DNA of 64,000 bases from Solirubrobacterales bacterium (GCA_025450585.1 JANWHD010000046.1:1-64000), one strand, 5' to 3'; shown: positions 41,160 through 50,131, counted from the first letter of the stretch. Numbers and translations are program-made. Notes: a model not told the origin generated them from the sequence alone.

Positions 41160-42064
41160 TCGCCGATCAGCATCTCCAGCAGCGCCTTCTGCGCGTGCAG
41201 GCGGTTCTCGGCCTGGTCCCAGACGGCGGAGCGCTCGCCGTAGAGCACCTCGGCGCTGATCTCCTCGCCGGGGTGCGCGGGCAGACAGTGCAGGACGACG
41301 GCATCGTCCCTGGCCGCCGCGAGCAGGTCGGCGTCGATGCGGAAGGGGGCGAGGTCGGCCCGGCGGCGCTCGGCCTCGGCCTCGTCGCCCATGCTGACCC
41401 AGACGTCGGTGTAGATCGCGTCGGCACCGGCGGCGGCGTCGCGCGGGTCGCCGGTCAGCTTCGCGTCGTGGCCCTCCTCGAGCTGGTAGCCGAGGGGCGC
41501 CGCGACGACGACCTCGACGCCGGCCAGCTCTCCGGCGATGACAAGCGAGCGGGCGACGTTGTTGCCGTCGCCGACGTAGGCGAGGCGCAGCCCGGAAAGC
41601 TCCCCATGTCGCTCGCGCAGGGTGAGCAGGTCGGCGAGCGCCTGGCAGGGGTGGTGAAGGGGGGTGAGCGCGTTGACCACCGGCACCTCGGCCGCGTCCG
41701 CCAGCTCGGCGACAGCCTCGTGGGAGCCGGACCGGATCACGATCGCGTCGACGTAGCGCGAGAGGACCCGCGCCGTGTCGCCGATCGACTCGCCGCGGGA
41801 GAGCTGAAGTTCGTCGCCACGCAGCACAACCGGGGTGGCGCCGAGCTCGGCGACGCCGACCTCGAAGGAGATCCTCGTCCGCGTCGAGGGCTTTTCGAAG
41901 ACGAGGGCGACGCTGCGCCCGGCGAGGGAATCGGCTCCAAGCCGGTCCCTCCGGCCAGCTTTCAGCTCCACGGCGCGGTCGAGCAGCTTGCCGAGCTCGA
42001 ACGCGCCCAGCTCTTCGCCTGTGATGAAGTCCCGGTTCAAGCTGCGGATACTAAGTGCGTGCAC
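41156..42064 (-). CDS. argF: Ornithine carbamoyltransferase
   Basis: Makes citrulline from ornithine and carbamoyl phosphate in arginine synthesis. Carbamoyl phosphate motif EKPSTRTRISFE, HPCQ (HHPCQALADLLT) and the ornithine loop HCLPAHPGEEIS are intact. About 302 residues. The start is uncertain: GTG 42064 (MHALSIRSLNRDF) or TTG 42040 (MNRDFITGEEL); the first overlaps the divergent EEP gene start by 6 bases. No other arg genes are adjacent. Its stop codon is supplied by the MITE-like element. Confidence 0.93.
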   Translation of the reverse strand: MHALSIRSLNRDFITGEELGAFELGKLLDRAVELKAGRRDRLGADSLAGRSVALVFEKPSTRTRISFEVGVAELGATPVVLRGDELQLSRGESIGDTARVLSRYVDAIVIRSGSHEAVAELADAAEVPVVNALTPLHHPCQALADLLTLRERHGELSGLRLAYVGDGNNVARSLVIAGELAGVEVVVAAPLGYQLEEGHDAKLTGDPRDAAAGADAIYTDVWVSMGDEAEAERRRADLAPFRIDADLLAAARDDAVVLHCLPAHPGEEISAEVLYGERSAVWDQAENRLHAQKALLEMLIGD

Positions 42065-42877
42065 TGCACCGCGATCAGCTGGAACCTCTTCCACGGGCGC
42101 GATTTCCCGCCCGACCCGGCGCTCTTCACCTGGCGTTCGCGCCTGCTGCGGGTCGAGGAGCGGGGAGCGACGCACGTTCAGGTGAACCGCGATCTCGAGG
42201 GGGAGTTCGCGCGGGTACTCGCCGCCGCCGAGTGGGACGTCGCCCTGCTGCAGGAGTGCCCGCCGCGCTTCGCCGCGCCCCTGGCGGGCGCCTGTACCGC
42301 GGAGTCCCACCGCGTGCTCACCTCGCGCAACTCGCTCGCCGCCCTGCGCACCCTCTCCGGCCGGATCAACCCCGACCTGATCGCCTCCGGCGAGGGCGGC
42401 TCGAATCTGACCCTGGTGCGGGCGGAGGGGCCGCTGGGGGAGATCGTCGAGCGTCGCGAGCTCACGATCCACGAGGGCAGGCCCGAGCGCCGCGCGATGG
42501 CCTTCACCCGCACCGCCTCAGGCATCTGCGTGACGAACCTGCACGCGACCAACGACCAGCCGGCGCTGGCCGCCGAGGACGTCCTGAAAGCGGCGGAGCG
42601 CAGCGGGGAGTGGGCCGGCGAGGCGCCGTTGATCTTCGGCGGCGACCTCAACCTGCGACCCGGCGAGGATCCGGGCGTCTTCGACGTGCTGCGCGAGCGC
42701 TTCGGCCTCACCGGGCCGACCGGGCCGCGCGCGATCGACCACCTGCTCTCGCGCGGAATGAGGATCGCCGAGGCACCGGCGGCCTGGCCTCCTGAGCGTC
42801 GGGAGCTGCCGCGAGGAGGCCTGGCGTTGCGCCTTTCCGACCACGCCCCCCTCCAGGCCGGCTTCGAGTGCGGGTAA
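42059..42877 (+). CDS. Endonuclease/exonuclease/phosphatase family protein
   Basis: A 272-residue EEP-fold protein: strand 1 ISWNLFHGRDFPPD, the Glu in DVALLQECPPRF, the His/Asn pair CVTNLHATND, GGDLNLRPGED and the final SDHAPLQAGF. These give the Asn, Glu, Asp, Asn, Asp and His residues of a metal-dependent phosphodiesterase. Cytoplasmic, as no signal peptide is present. GTG start overlapping the divergent argF start, so promoters of both genes must lie inside coding DNA. Confidence 0.85.
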   Translation: MHCTAISWNLFHGRDFPPDPALFTWRSRLLRVEERGATHVQVNRDLEGEFARVLAAAEWDVALLQECPPRFAAPLAGACTAESHRVLTSRNSLAALRTLSGRINPDLIASGEGGSNLTLVRAEGPLGEIVERRELTIHEGRPERRAMAFTRTASGICVTNLHATNDQPALAAEDVLKAAERSGEWAGEAPLIFGGDLNLRPGEDPGVFDVLRERFGLTGPTGPRAIDHLLSRGMRIAEAPAAWPPERRELPRGGLALRLSDHAPLQAGFECG

Positions 42878-42956
42878 TCCCGGCTCACCGAAACCGGCAG
42901 GGATGAGATAGTCAACCGGGAAGACCCCCGGCAACCCCACCAGGAGGCAAGAGATC

Positions 42957-43421
42957 ATGGCCGCGAAAAAACAGACCACCGGCAAAGCGACGAAAAAACC
43001 CAAAGCCGGCGCGCGTGCCAAGAAAGCTCCGAAAAAGGCCGCCGCAAAGAAAAAGCCGGCAGCCAAGAAGGCCAAGGCCAAAACCGCGAAAAAGACCGCG
43101 ACCCGTGGCGGCGCGGCGACCGCCGGGCTCGACAAGAGCGTCGAGCAGTTCCGCGAGAGCCTCGAGCGCAGCGTCACCCTGAGCCGCGACCGGCTCCAGG
43201 AGGTCGTCGACGACGCAGTCAAACGCGGTCGCATGACCCGCGGCGACGCCGAGAAGATGCTCTCCGACCTGGTCAAAAAGGGACGGCGGCAGACCGACTC
43301 GCTGCTGAAGGAGCTCGAACGGCTGGTCCAGCAGGCACGCAAAGAGGTCGGGGGACGCGCCGAGCCGGTGCGTAAGCAGGCCACGCAGGCCGCGCGCCGC
43401 GCGCGCAAGAAACTTGGCTAG
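42957..43421 (+). CDS. Lysine-rich histone-like protein with phasin-like coil
   Basis: A 154-residue protein. Residues 1-52 are Lys/Ala/Pro repeats (KKAPKKAAAKKKPAAKKAKA) of the histone H1-like type, expected to bind DNA. Residues 60-150 are a long amphipathic helix (GLDKSVEQFRESLERSVTLS, LLKELERLVQQARKEV), similar to phasin/PhaF-type coils. Such two-part proteins link storage granules or the envelope to the nucleoid in other bacteria. Strong ribosome binding site AGGAGG. One base separates it from the methyltransferase gene. Confidence 0.8.
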   Translation: MAAKKQTTGKATKKPKAGARAKKAPKKAAAKKKPAAKKAKAKTAKKTATRGGAATAGLDKSVEQFRESLERSVTLSRDRLQEVVDDAVKRGRMTRGDAEKMLSDLVKKGRRQTDSLLKELERLVQQARKEVGGRAEPVRKQATQAARRARKKLG

Positions 43422-44765
43422 GTGAGCCAGGCCACCGGTGAGATTCCGGCGGCTCGCCGGCGCCCCGGAGAGCAGCTCGAGGTCGAGATCGACTCGCTTG
43501 CCTTCGGCGGGCGGGGAGTGGCGCGCTCGGAGGGACTCGTCGTCTTCGTTGCCGGCGCGCTGCCGGGGGACCGGGTCCGAGTCGAGATCACCAAAGCGAA
43601 GAAGCGCTTCGCCGAGGCGCGCACGGTCGAGCTCCTGCGGCCGGGCGCCGAGCGGATCGCCGACAGCTGCAGCCACGACGGAGAGCCCTGTCCGGGAGCT
43701 CCGTGGCAGGGGCTGCCCTACGAGCGGCAGCTCGCCAGCAAGCGCGATCAGGTGGACGAGGCGCTGCGGCGCATCGGCGGCCTCGATGGGTTCGAGCTGG
43801 AGGAGATCGAGCCGGCGGTGGAACAGTGGCGCTACCGCAACAAGCTCGAGTACTCCTTCGGAGAGCGCGACGGCGAACCGATCCTCGGCTTCCACGCCCG
43901 CGGCCGCTGGGACCTCGTCGTCGACGTCGAGGACTGCCTGCTCGCCTCCGAGCGGGGCAACGCGGCGCGCAACGAGGTGCGCGAGTGGGCCCGGCTGGAG
44001 GCGGTCCCCGCCTACGACGGGCGTGAGCGGACCGGCGTGCTGCGCAACCTGGTCGTGCGCGAGGGCTGGCGCACGGGTCAGATCCAGACCCGGCTGGTGA
44101 CCGCGGCGGCTCGCTTCCCGAAACCCCCGGTCGACCTTCACACGGCGATCGAGGGCGACTCGGGCGGGACCGACGGGCCGACCGGCGTGCTGGGCGAGGA
44201 GCGCCTGCGCGAGGAGCTCCGCGGCCTGCGCCTGGAGATGTCCCACGGCGCCTTCTTCCAGACCAACACCGAGATGGCCGAGCGGCTCTATGCGGTCGCC
44301 GCCGAGTACGCGGGTCTGAACGGCAGCGAGCGGCTCTTCGACCTCTACTGCGGAATCGGCACGATTGGGCTGACGATGGCCGCGCGGGCCGGCGAGGTCT
44401 GGGGCCTGGAGATAGTCCCCGAGGCGATCGCCGACGCCGAGCGCAACGCCGAGCTGAACGAGATCGGGAACGCCCACTTCATGTCCGGCAGCGCCCGCAC
44501 CGGCGTCCGTCCGCTGATCGAGAAGGCGGGCAAGCCCGACGTAGTCGTCATCGACCCGCCCCGTGCCGGCCTCTCGCAGAAGATCGTCCGCCGCGTGCTC
44601 GAGTGCGAGGCGAAGAAGATCGTCTACGTCTCCTGCAACCCCACCACCCTGGCCCCCAACGCGGCCCAGATGGTCGACGCCGGCTACACCCTGAAGCGAG
44701 TCAAACCCGTCGACATGTTCCCCCAGACCCCGCACATCGAGTGCGTGGCGCTGCTGGAGAGGTAG
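43422..44765 (+). CDS. TrmA/RlmD-family RNA (uracil-5-)methyltransferase
   Basis: A 447-residue SAM-dependent RNA methyltransferase. N-terminal TRAM domain (about residues 15-70, VEIDSLAFGGRGVARSEG), then FFQTNTEMAERLY, LFDLYCGIGTIGL (SAM site), VVIDPPRAGL and the catalytic cysteine in YVSCNPTTLAPN. Methylates C5 of a specific uridine in 23S rRNA or tRNA; the exact site cannot be read from sequence. GTG start immediately after the histone-like gene stop. Confidence 0.92.
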   Translation: MSQATGEIPAARRRPGEQLEVEIDSLAFGGRGVARSEGLVVFVAGALPGDRVRVEITKAKKRFAEARTVELLRPGAERIADSCSHDGEPCPGAPWQGLPYERQLASKRDQVDEALRRIGGLDGFELEEIEPAVEQWRYRNKLEYSFGERDGEPILGFHARGRWDLVVDVEDCLLASERGNAARNEVREWARLEAVPAYDGRERTGVLRNLVVREGWRTGQIQTRLVTAAARFPKPPVDLHTAIEGDSGGTDGPTGVLGEERLREELRGLRLEMSHGAFFQTNTEMAERLYAVAAEYAGLNGSERLFDLYCGIGTIGLTMAARAGEVWGLEIVPEAIADAERNAELNEIGNAHFMSGSARTGVRPLIEKAGKPDVVVIDPPRAGLSQKIVRRVLECEAKKIVYVSCNPTTLAPNAAQMVDAGYTLKRVKPVDMFPQTPHIECVALLER

Positions 44766-44769
44766 GCGT

Positions 44770-45102
44770 CTAGACCTGGGCGACGATGAGCGTGAAGAGG
44801 CCGATGAAGCCGGTCACCATGATGCCGCCAAGCCCCAGGAATCCTTGCGTCATCGTGCGTCGCATTTCCCTCATCTCGCCCCGCAGCTCGCGGATGTCGT
44901 CGTCGACCTTCTCGAAGCCTTTGTCCAAGCGCTTGTCGATTTCCGCGAATCTCCTATCGATTTCCGCGAAGCGCCTGTCGACTTCCTCGAAGCGCCTGTC
45001 GACCTGCACGAATCGTTCGTCGACGTGCTTGAAGCCGAGGCCCACCTTTTCGTTGAGCGCATCGAGCCGATCGTCGTTCCATTCCCGTGCCATTGCCTCC
45101 AT
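44770..45102 (-). CDS. Heptad-repeat coiled-coil protein with C-terminal membrane anchor
   Basis: A 110-residue protein. Residues 25-65 repeat a seven-residue unit (VDRRFEEVDRRFAEIDRRFA), a regular coiled coil, matched by 21-base repeats in the DNA. A single C-terminal helix (GFIGLFTLIVAQV) anchors it in the membrane. Similar DUF1640/tail-fibre-like proteins exist but no function is known. ATG 45102 or ATG 45093 could be the start. Converges with the methyltransferase gene. Confidence 0.7.
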   Translation of the reverse strand: MEAMAREWNDDRLDALNEKVGLGFKHVDERFVQVDRRFEEVDRRFAEIDRRFAEIDKRLDKGFEKVDDDIRELRGEMREMRRTMTQGFLGLGGIMVTGFIGLFTLIVAQV

Positions 45103-45199
45103 GATGCCAGGCTAGCCTGAAACTTATTGTCTGTGGTTGAGTTGGCATTAGAAATGCGTCACAGCTTCCACGCAAAAGTCACGCAATAGGCTTCGCGAC

Positions 45200-45985
45200 G
45201 TGGAAAGCGAACAGAGCAGAGGCTTCGGAGTGGCCGCCGGGCTCGATCCCGAGGTGGCCCGCCCGCTGGCCGGGCGCTGCGCGGAGCTCGGCTACGACTC
45301 GATGTGGTCCAACGACCATCCCGGCGCCAAAGGCCTGGAGACGCTGGCGGAGTTCGGCGCAGCGGCGCCCGGCCTCGACCTCGGCGTCGCCGTGATCGCC
45401 CTCGACCGCACCCCGTCGGCGGCGATCGCCGCCGACGTCGAGCGGCTCGGCCTCGACCCGGCCCGGCTCCGGCTCGGCGTCGGAGCCGGCTTCGGCGAGA
45501 AGCCGCTGACCCGGATGCGCGAGGCGCTCCCCGAGCTGCGCGAGCGCCTGCCCGGCGTCCGCCTCGTCCTCGCCGCGATGGGCCCGAAGATGTGCGCCCT
45601 CGCCGGCGCCTCCTACGACGGCGCCTTCTTCAACTGGATGACGCCCGAGTTCGCCGCCGGAGCCCGCCAGAAGGTCGAGGCCGGTGCCCAGGAAGCCGGC
45701 CGCGAGACCCCCCCTATCTTCGGCTACGTCCGCACCGCGGTAGGCCCCGACGCCCCCGAGCGCCTAGCCAAGGAGGAGTCCTTCTACCGCGACCTCCACG
45801 ACGGCTACCGCAACCACTTCGCCCGCCTGGAAGAGCCCGAGGGCACCGTGGGCGTCGCCGCCGCGGACGCCGATGCCGCCGGGAGGGCCCTGGTTGCCTA
45901 CACGGCCCTGGACACAGTCGTGGTCAGAGGCCTCACAAGCGCTACGGTCGAGTCGATGACCGCCCTGGCCGCGGCGGCGGCCTGA
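45200..45985 (+). CDS. Luciferase-like (LLM) flavin-dependent oxidoreductase
   Basis: A 261-residue TIM-barrel protein of the F420/FMN LLM family: GFGVAAGLDPEV, CAELGYDSMWSNDHPG, RLRLGVGAGFGEKPL, and LVLAAMGPKMCALAGASYDG with FNWMTPE. It is somewhat short for the family (usual 280-330). Expected to use reduced F420 or FMN; substrate unknown. GTG start. Confidence 0.85.
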   Translation: MESEQSRGFGVAAGLDPEVARPLAGRCAELGYDSMWSNDHPGAKGLETLAEFGAAAPGLDLGVAVIALDRTPSAAIAADVERLGLDPARLRLGVGAGFGEKPLTRMREALPELRERLPGVRLVLAAMGPKMCALAGASYDGAFFNWMTPEFAAGARQKVEAGAQEAGRETPPIFGYVRTAVGPDAPERLAKEESFYRDLHDGYRNHFARLEEPEGTVGVAAADADAAGRALVAYTALDTVVVRGLTSATVESMTALAAAAA

Positions 45986-45997
45986 CCCTCACCGCCA

Positions 45998-46231
45998 CTA
46001 TCGATCTCTGACCGCTGACAGGGTCTCTACCTCGTAGAACAGGAGGTCCCCATTGCTCTGCATGATCACATGGAGCCCCCTGCTCCTCATCGGTTGGTTG
46101 CCTCCAGGCGCTGACTCCGGCCCCAAGCGCGCGGGCCCCAATGGGGTGCCGCCAGGCCCAAGTAGCAACGCGACCAACGCGATCGTCGTCCACCAACCGA
46201 TCGGAGTCCCATCCTTTTCCCTGGTGTGCAT
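45998..46231 (-). CDS. Small hypothetical membrane or secreted protein
   Basis: About 77 residues from ATG 46231, which has AGGAGG five bases upstream. One hydrophobic segment (WWTTIALVALLLGPGG) is followed by a Pro/Gly-rich stretch and LHVIMQSNGDLLFYEVETLS. No family recognised. It converges with the LLM gene and diverges from the secreted paralog B1. Confidence 0.5.
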   Translation of the reverse strand: MHTREKDGTPIGWWTTIALVALLLGPGGTPLGPARLGPESAPGGNQPMRSRGLHVIMQSNGDLLFYEVETLSAVRDR

Positions 46232-46368
46232 CATGCCCTCCTGTTCTTAGGCTCAAGTCGGATGAGCAAGTCTGCTCCGCGGAGGGAGGCCAGGTTGGGT
46301 CAGCGTTACCCACGCCTGGTCCGGATTTGACCCCTCACGGGTCAGGGCCATTTGGTTAGCTATCCGAT

Positions 46369-47253
46369 ATGCGTCCGAACTCATTGACGCGCCTGCGACT
46401 GCCTCTGGCGATCGGCATTGCAAGCCTGACCTGGGGACTGTTGGCGGGCGATGCGGGAAGTACGCCCCGGGAGCTGCTCGTCGCGACCTTTCACCCAAGC
46501 GCGGTGAAAGGTCAGACGATCGAACTCGAAATCCTCGCGCCCCCGGCCATGACCGAGATGGCGTTCAAGATGCAAGGGAAGAAACAGATGGCAGACACCG
46601 ACCCGCCATTCAGATTCTCCATCCCCACCTCGGACCTGCGGCCGGCCCACTACAAATGGCACAGCTATGCCTCAGCGGCCACATGCTGTGAAGCCAGCAG
46701 CGCCGGAGGTGCGATCCAGATCTATCCGTTGCCCAGGGTGCGCGCGCCGAAGGTATCGGCGCTGGTCGTCGCCGGCACCGCCCACCTGGTCGGCTTGGTC
46801 GTCTCACGAGTGGCGCAAGACAGGGTGGTTCGGGCATGGAGCTTCCCGCGGTTCTCGGCCGAAGGCGAAGTCCTCTCCCTTCCGCTGCAACTCCGGTACA
46901 GACACCGAGCCAAGCGCGTCTACCGATTCGCGAGGGGGATCGCCGTCGACGTCGGAAAACGTACGGAGATCGACGTCGAGGTCGCGCCGACGAAACGTAC
47001 CGTGCATCATGGGGTCGAGGTTCGCGGTCGACTCGCCCGTATCTGGCTGACTCGCAACCGACGTAATGGTAAGACGCGAGCGCACCGAAGTGGGGTAAGT
47101 GCCTGTACCACCGTCAAGATCCGCAAGGAAACGCTGCCCGGGCGTCAGAGCTGCACGACCGCCTCGCCCAAACCGGCCGTCTCGATCGTCTGCGGCGAGT
47201 CGGTGCCGTGTATGCAGGGGGTTGCCGAACAGACCAGCGCCCGTCAGGACTGA
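46369..47253 (+). CDS. Secreted paralog B1 of an uncharacterised family
   Basis: A 294-residue exported protein, one of three in this stretch (with 50124-50924 and 51525-52397). Signal peptide RLPLAIGIASLTWGLLAG. The shared core is a strand pattern VSALVVAGTAHLVGLVVSRV followed by RVVRAWSF, then an Arg-rich beta region and VAPTKRTVHHGVEVRGRLAR. Five or more cysteines near the C-terminus suggest disulphides. No known domain recognised. It ends 10 bases into the convergent FHA gene. Low GC compared with core genes. Confidence 0.7.
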   Translation: MRPNSLTRLRLPLAIGIASLTWGLLAGDAGSTPRELLVATFHPSAVKGQTIELEILAPPAMTEMAFKMQGKKQMADTDPPFRFSIPTSDLRPAHYKWHSYASAATCCEASSAGGAIQIYPLPRVRAPKVSALVVAGTAHLVGLVVSRVAQDRVVRAWSFPRFSAEGEVLSLPLQLRYRHRAKRVYRFARGIAVDVGKRTEIDVEVAPTKRTVHHGVEVRGRLARIWLTRNRRNGKTRAHRSGVSACTTVKIRKETLPGRQSCTTASPKPAVSIVCGESVPCMQGVAEQTSARQD

Positions 47254-47813
47254 TCCAATCCCAGCGCCATCACGCGATCAGCGATCTTTCGCGTGCGTTC
47301 TCCACGCGGCTCATCCGCCAGTTTTAGCTTGAAAGCGAGTGACTCAAGGCGCCGCCTGACCGAACTTTCGCTGACGTGGAGCTCTTCCGCAATCTCACGC
47401 CTCGTTGCCGAGCGCCCCGCAAAGGTTTCTCCTTGCCGGTATGGAGCGACCAAGGCCTTGGCGACGGCCCGCTCCTCATCGGTCAGTGCGGCCGTCACCA
47501 CTTTTCGCGGTTTCGTTCGGGTGACTTTCGGAAGGTCCAGCTCGAGGCGAAAGGGACCGATCTGGACAACGTCTCGCGGGTTCAGGCGAACCGGCCTGTC
47601 GATCACCTTCCCATTGACGACCGTTCCATTTCTGCTGCCAAGATCGGCAATCAGATAGCTGGCTCCCCGCCTGGCCAGCTCCGCATGATCCGTAGATACG
47701 GTCTCATCGTCGAGGACGAGGCCGCAATGCTCGCCGCGGCCGATGATCAAACCGTCGTCGATCGGGTGCGATATGGCTCCGCCGCCCTCTTTGTGTATCC
47801 AGATTCTGGCCAC
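47244..47813 (-). CDS. FHA-domain protein with C-terminal HTH
   Basis: A 189-residue cytoplasmic protein. FHA domain at residues 1-95 with the phosphothreonine-binding residues Gly25-Arg26, Ser40, His43 and Asn62 (LGSRNGTVVNGK). After a basic linker, residues 110-180 hold a LuxR/sigma-like HTH (TRREIAEELHVSESSVRRRL). It is encoded 18 bases downstream of the Ser/Thr kinase gene on the same strand, so it is the likely phospho-dependent reader and transcriptional output of that kinase. Confidence 0.88.
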   Translation of the reverse strand: MARIWIHKEGGGAISHPIDDGLIIGRGEHCGLVLDDETVSTDHAELARRGASYLIADLGSRNGTVVNGKVIDRPVRLNPRDVVQIGPFRLELDLPKVTRTKPRKVVTAALTDEERAVAKALVAPYRQGETFAGRSATRREIAEELHVSESSVRRRLESLAFKLKLADEPRGERTRKIADRVMALGLDQS

Positions 47814-47831
47814 GTCGTTCGAGGCAAGAGC

Positions 47832-49688
47832 TTACCCGGGGGTTCCGACTCGATAGCCGAGTCGCCGCATGTTGACCAGTCGACGATCGACCATGTTCTC
47901 GCCTTCGGCCACTTTGGCCTTTGCCCTTTCATATGCACCGGCGTCTTCGCGGCGAGCCGCGGTGGCAAGCTCCTTGTAGGCATCGCGAGTCGATCGCAGG
48001 CTTCCTACCACCCCAGCAAGGCCAGCGGCGCTCTGGGGGGTGACCTGGCGAGTCGACAAAGTGTGGGCCGTACGACGAAACGCCGTAGCCAGCTCAGAGG
48101 AGATCGCCGCCTGACGCTCAGCCTTGCCCGCCGCATCGAGCCGGCGGCGTAGAGCGGCACGACGCTCGGTCAGAGTGGCGAACTGTCGCCGCAATACCGC
48201 CGCCAGGGCGGGTGAAGGGCCAAGTGGGAAGGCCTTCCCTCGGTTCAGCTCCAGGGTGGAAGCAAGTCGCTGGCACGTCTCGGAAAACTCCGTTCCCCGC
48301 CGGTGAGGACGGCATGCCACGGTCGCAACGCCAGAGTCAGTGGGAGAGGCGAAAACCGCCAAGGGATCGGTCGAGCCCGGCGTATCGAGATCCAGATAGC
48401 CCAGTGCCTCCAGCGTGCCGAGCGACACTGGCGTGCCCTTTGCCGGCCCCTCTGGAGTTCGGCGAAGAGCCGGGGGGAGAAGCGTCTTCCCGATTGCGGA
48501 GGAGAGGCCAACGACCACCGATGCATCCCCCGGTGACTCTCGTGGCTTCAGTACCACGGGATCGGCCAGACGCAAGCCGGGCACCCCGCTTCGCCGGCTT
48601 TTCACCGCAGTCCAAGCCGGCGGCAGGTCGACCGTGAGGTTGCCGGCGCTCACGCGCGTAGGTCCGGCGTCCGAAGCGCCGTCGGTGAGCATGCCCAGCC
48701 CAAATACTGCGGCAACGAGGAGGAGAGCCAGGGGAACCAAAGCCAGCAAACGTCGCGGCATAGGTCGAGGTCCCTTTGGCGCGGTGGAAGGCGGTGGCAG
48801 GTCGCCGTTTCCGCTCGGATGGGAGGGCTCGGGGGAAACCACCAGCGCTTCCGGCTCAGGCTGGTCCCCATGGTTCTCCAAGGCCTCTTCGGCTGCCTCG
48901 ATCAAGTCACTCGCCCTCGGATAGCGATCGAAAGGCTGCTTGGCGAGACCTTTCTCCAGAACCCGATCGATCGCCTCCGGCAGGGCGCTTTCCAACTCGC
49001 ACGCCCGCGGTGGGCTCTCGGCGATGTGCGCGTACAGAACCGCCGCTTCGCTTTTCTTGTCGAAGGGAACCCGCCCGGTCAAGCACTCGAAGAGGATGGC
49101 GGTCAGTGAGTAGACATCCGTCGCGGCCCCGGTCGACTCATCTCGAATCTGCTCAGGGGCAACATAGTCGAGGGTGCCCACGAACTGGCCCGTTCGGGTG
49201 AGGCTGCGATCTCCCCGACCCTTGGTGATCCCGAAGTCGGCGAGATAGGGGTGCCCACGTTCATCGACCAGGATGTTCTGGGGCGTGATGTCTCGATGGA
49301 TCAGGCCGTGCTCGTGAGCAACGTCAAGCGCCCTGGCCACTGGTGTGAGCAGTTCAAGCGCCTGGTCCGGGCTCAGGCCTTTCTCCGTCAGCAGCTCGCG
49401 CAGCGTCGGCCCCTTGACCAGCCGCATCGTCAGCCAGAGGCCGTACTCGCTTTCTCCCGCAGCGTAGATGGGGACGATGTTTGGATGGTCGAGCCCCGCC
49501 TGGGCTTCGCACTCGCGCCGGAAGCGGTCCCTGAAAGCGGGGTCGGAACCGACTCTCTGCGCCAGGACCTTCAGCGCCACCACACGATTGAGGGAGACCT
49601 GGTGTGCCTCATAGACGGTGGCCATCCCGCCTTCCCCGAGTAGCCCTTTTATCCGGTGGCCGGCAACCGTGGTCCCCGCTGTCAGCAT
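47832..49688 (-). CDS. Receptor-type Ser/Thr protein kinase (PknB-like)
   Basis: A 618-residue membrane kinase. Kinase domain at residues 1-265: glycine loop GEGGMATVY, Lys40, Glu59, catalytic loop HRDITPQN (Asp133; the usual Lys is Thr135) and DFG (Asp151). A Pro-rich linker leads to one membrane helix (LLALVPLALLLVAAVFGLGM). The extracellular part of about 280 residues is not PASTA; it has LTVDLPPAWTAVKSRRSGVP and a long helical end. Co-transcribed with the FHA-HTH gene; diverges from the module of secreted proteins. Confidence 0.92.
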   Translation of the reverse strand: MLTAGTTVAGHRIKGLLGEGGMATVYEAHQVSLNRVVALKVLAQRVGSDPAFRDRFRRECEAQAGLDHPNIVPIYAAGESEYGLWLTMRLVKGPTLRELLTEKGLSPDQALELLTPVARALDVAHEHGLIHRDITPQNILVDERGHPYLADFGITKGRGDRSLTRTGQFVGTLDYVAPEQIRDESTGAATDVYSLTAILFECLTGRVPFDKKSEAAVLYAHIAESPPRACELESALPEAIDRVLEKGLAKQPFDRYPRASDLIEAAEEALENHGDQPEPEALVVSPEPSHPSGNGDLPPPSTAPKGPRPMPRRLLALVPLALLLVAAVFGLGMLTDGASDAGPTRVSAGNLTVDLPPAWTAVKSRRSGVPGLRLADPVVLKPRESPGDASVVVGLSSAIGKTLLPPALRRTPEGPAKGTPVSLGTLEALGYLDLDTPGSTDPLAVFASPTDSGVATVACRPHRRGTEFSETCQRLASTLELNRGKAFPLGPSPALAAVLRRQFATLTERRAALRRRLDAAGKAERQAAISSELATAFRRTAHTLSTRQVTPQSAAGLAGVVGSLRSTRDAYKELATAARREDAGAYERAKAKVAEGENMVDRRLVNMRRLGYRVGTPG

Positions 49689-49729
49689 GACAGCGGAGTC
49701 TAATCGTCCAATCCGAGGCTACTGTCTTC

Positions 49730-50131
49730 TTGCGGCGCTACGGTTTCATCGGTGCAGAGTGGGAGCCAGCAGATTTCGTGAGCGAGCTGAACCGGGGACG
49801 CTCGCTGCTTGTTCTGGCCATCGGAGCGTCAGTCCTTGCCTTCGGATTCTTTGTCGGCAGAACCATCGGCACCGGCGAGGACGATGCGGTGGGGGGCTCT
49901 ATCCCGACAAGAACGACAACTCAGCGAGTCCCGGTCGAGATCCCAACGCTGGGGGTCGCGGAGCGGATTCCCACTCTCGAGGAAACGCGACAGTCTTCCC
50001 CGCCTGCTGAAACCGAAACCGACGAAGGCGGCTCGTTCAGTCCAACTGTCGAACCAGAACCTCCGGCATCTGAACCGTCTGCCCCAGAACAATCTTCTCC
50101 CCCGGAAGTAACGGTTGCGCCTAATGGGTAG
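49730..50131 (+). CDS. Membrane-anchored Pro/Ser/Glu-rich protein
   Basis: A 133-residue protein from TTG 49730. One membrane helix (LLVLAIGASVLAFGFFVGRT) and a disordered extracytoplasmic tail rich in Pro, Glu, Ser and Thr that ends PEQSSPPEVTVAPNG. Its stop overlaps the ATG of paralog B2 (8-base overlap). A truncated copy of this gene lies at 51323-51532 with the same ending, showing a module duplication. Function unknown; 41 bases separate it from the divergent kinase gene. Confidence 0.65.
   Translation: MRRYGFIGAEWEPADFVSELNRGRSLLVLAIGASVLAFGFFVGRTIGTGEDDAVGGSIPTRTTTQRVPVEIPTLGVAERIPTLEETRQSSPPAETETDEGGSFSPTVEPEPPASEPSAPEQSSPPEVTVAPNG

Noticed and set aside
42912..44735. A 607-codon open frame antisense to the RNA methyltransferase and histone-like genes
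   Set aside because: It is the complementary shadow of high-GC coding sequence, lacks any domain, and the plus-strand genes have clear family motifs.
44930..45015. Regular repeats of about 21 bases that might suggest a CRISPR or tandem array
   Set aside because: They encode the heptad repeats of a coiled coil in frame, vary in sequence and have no spacers.
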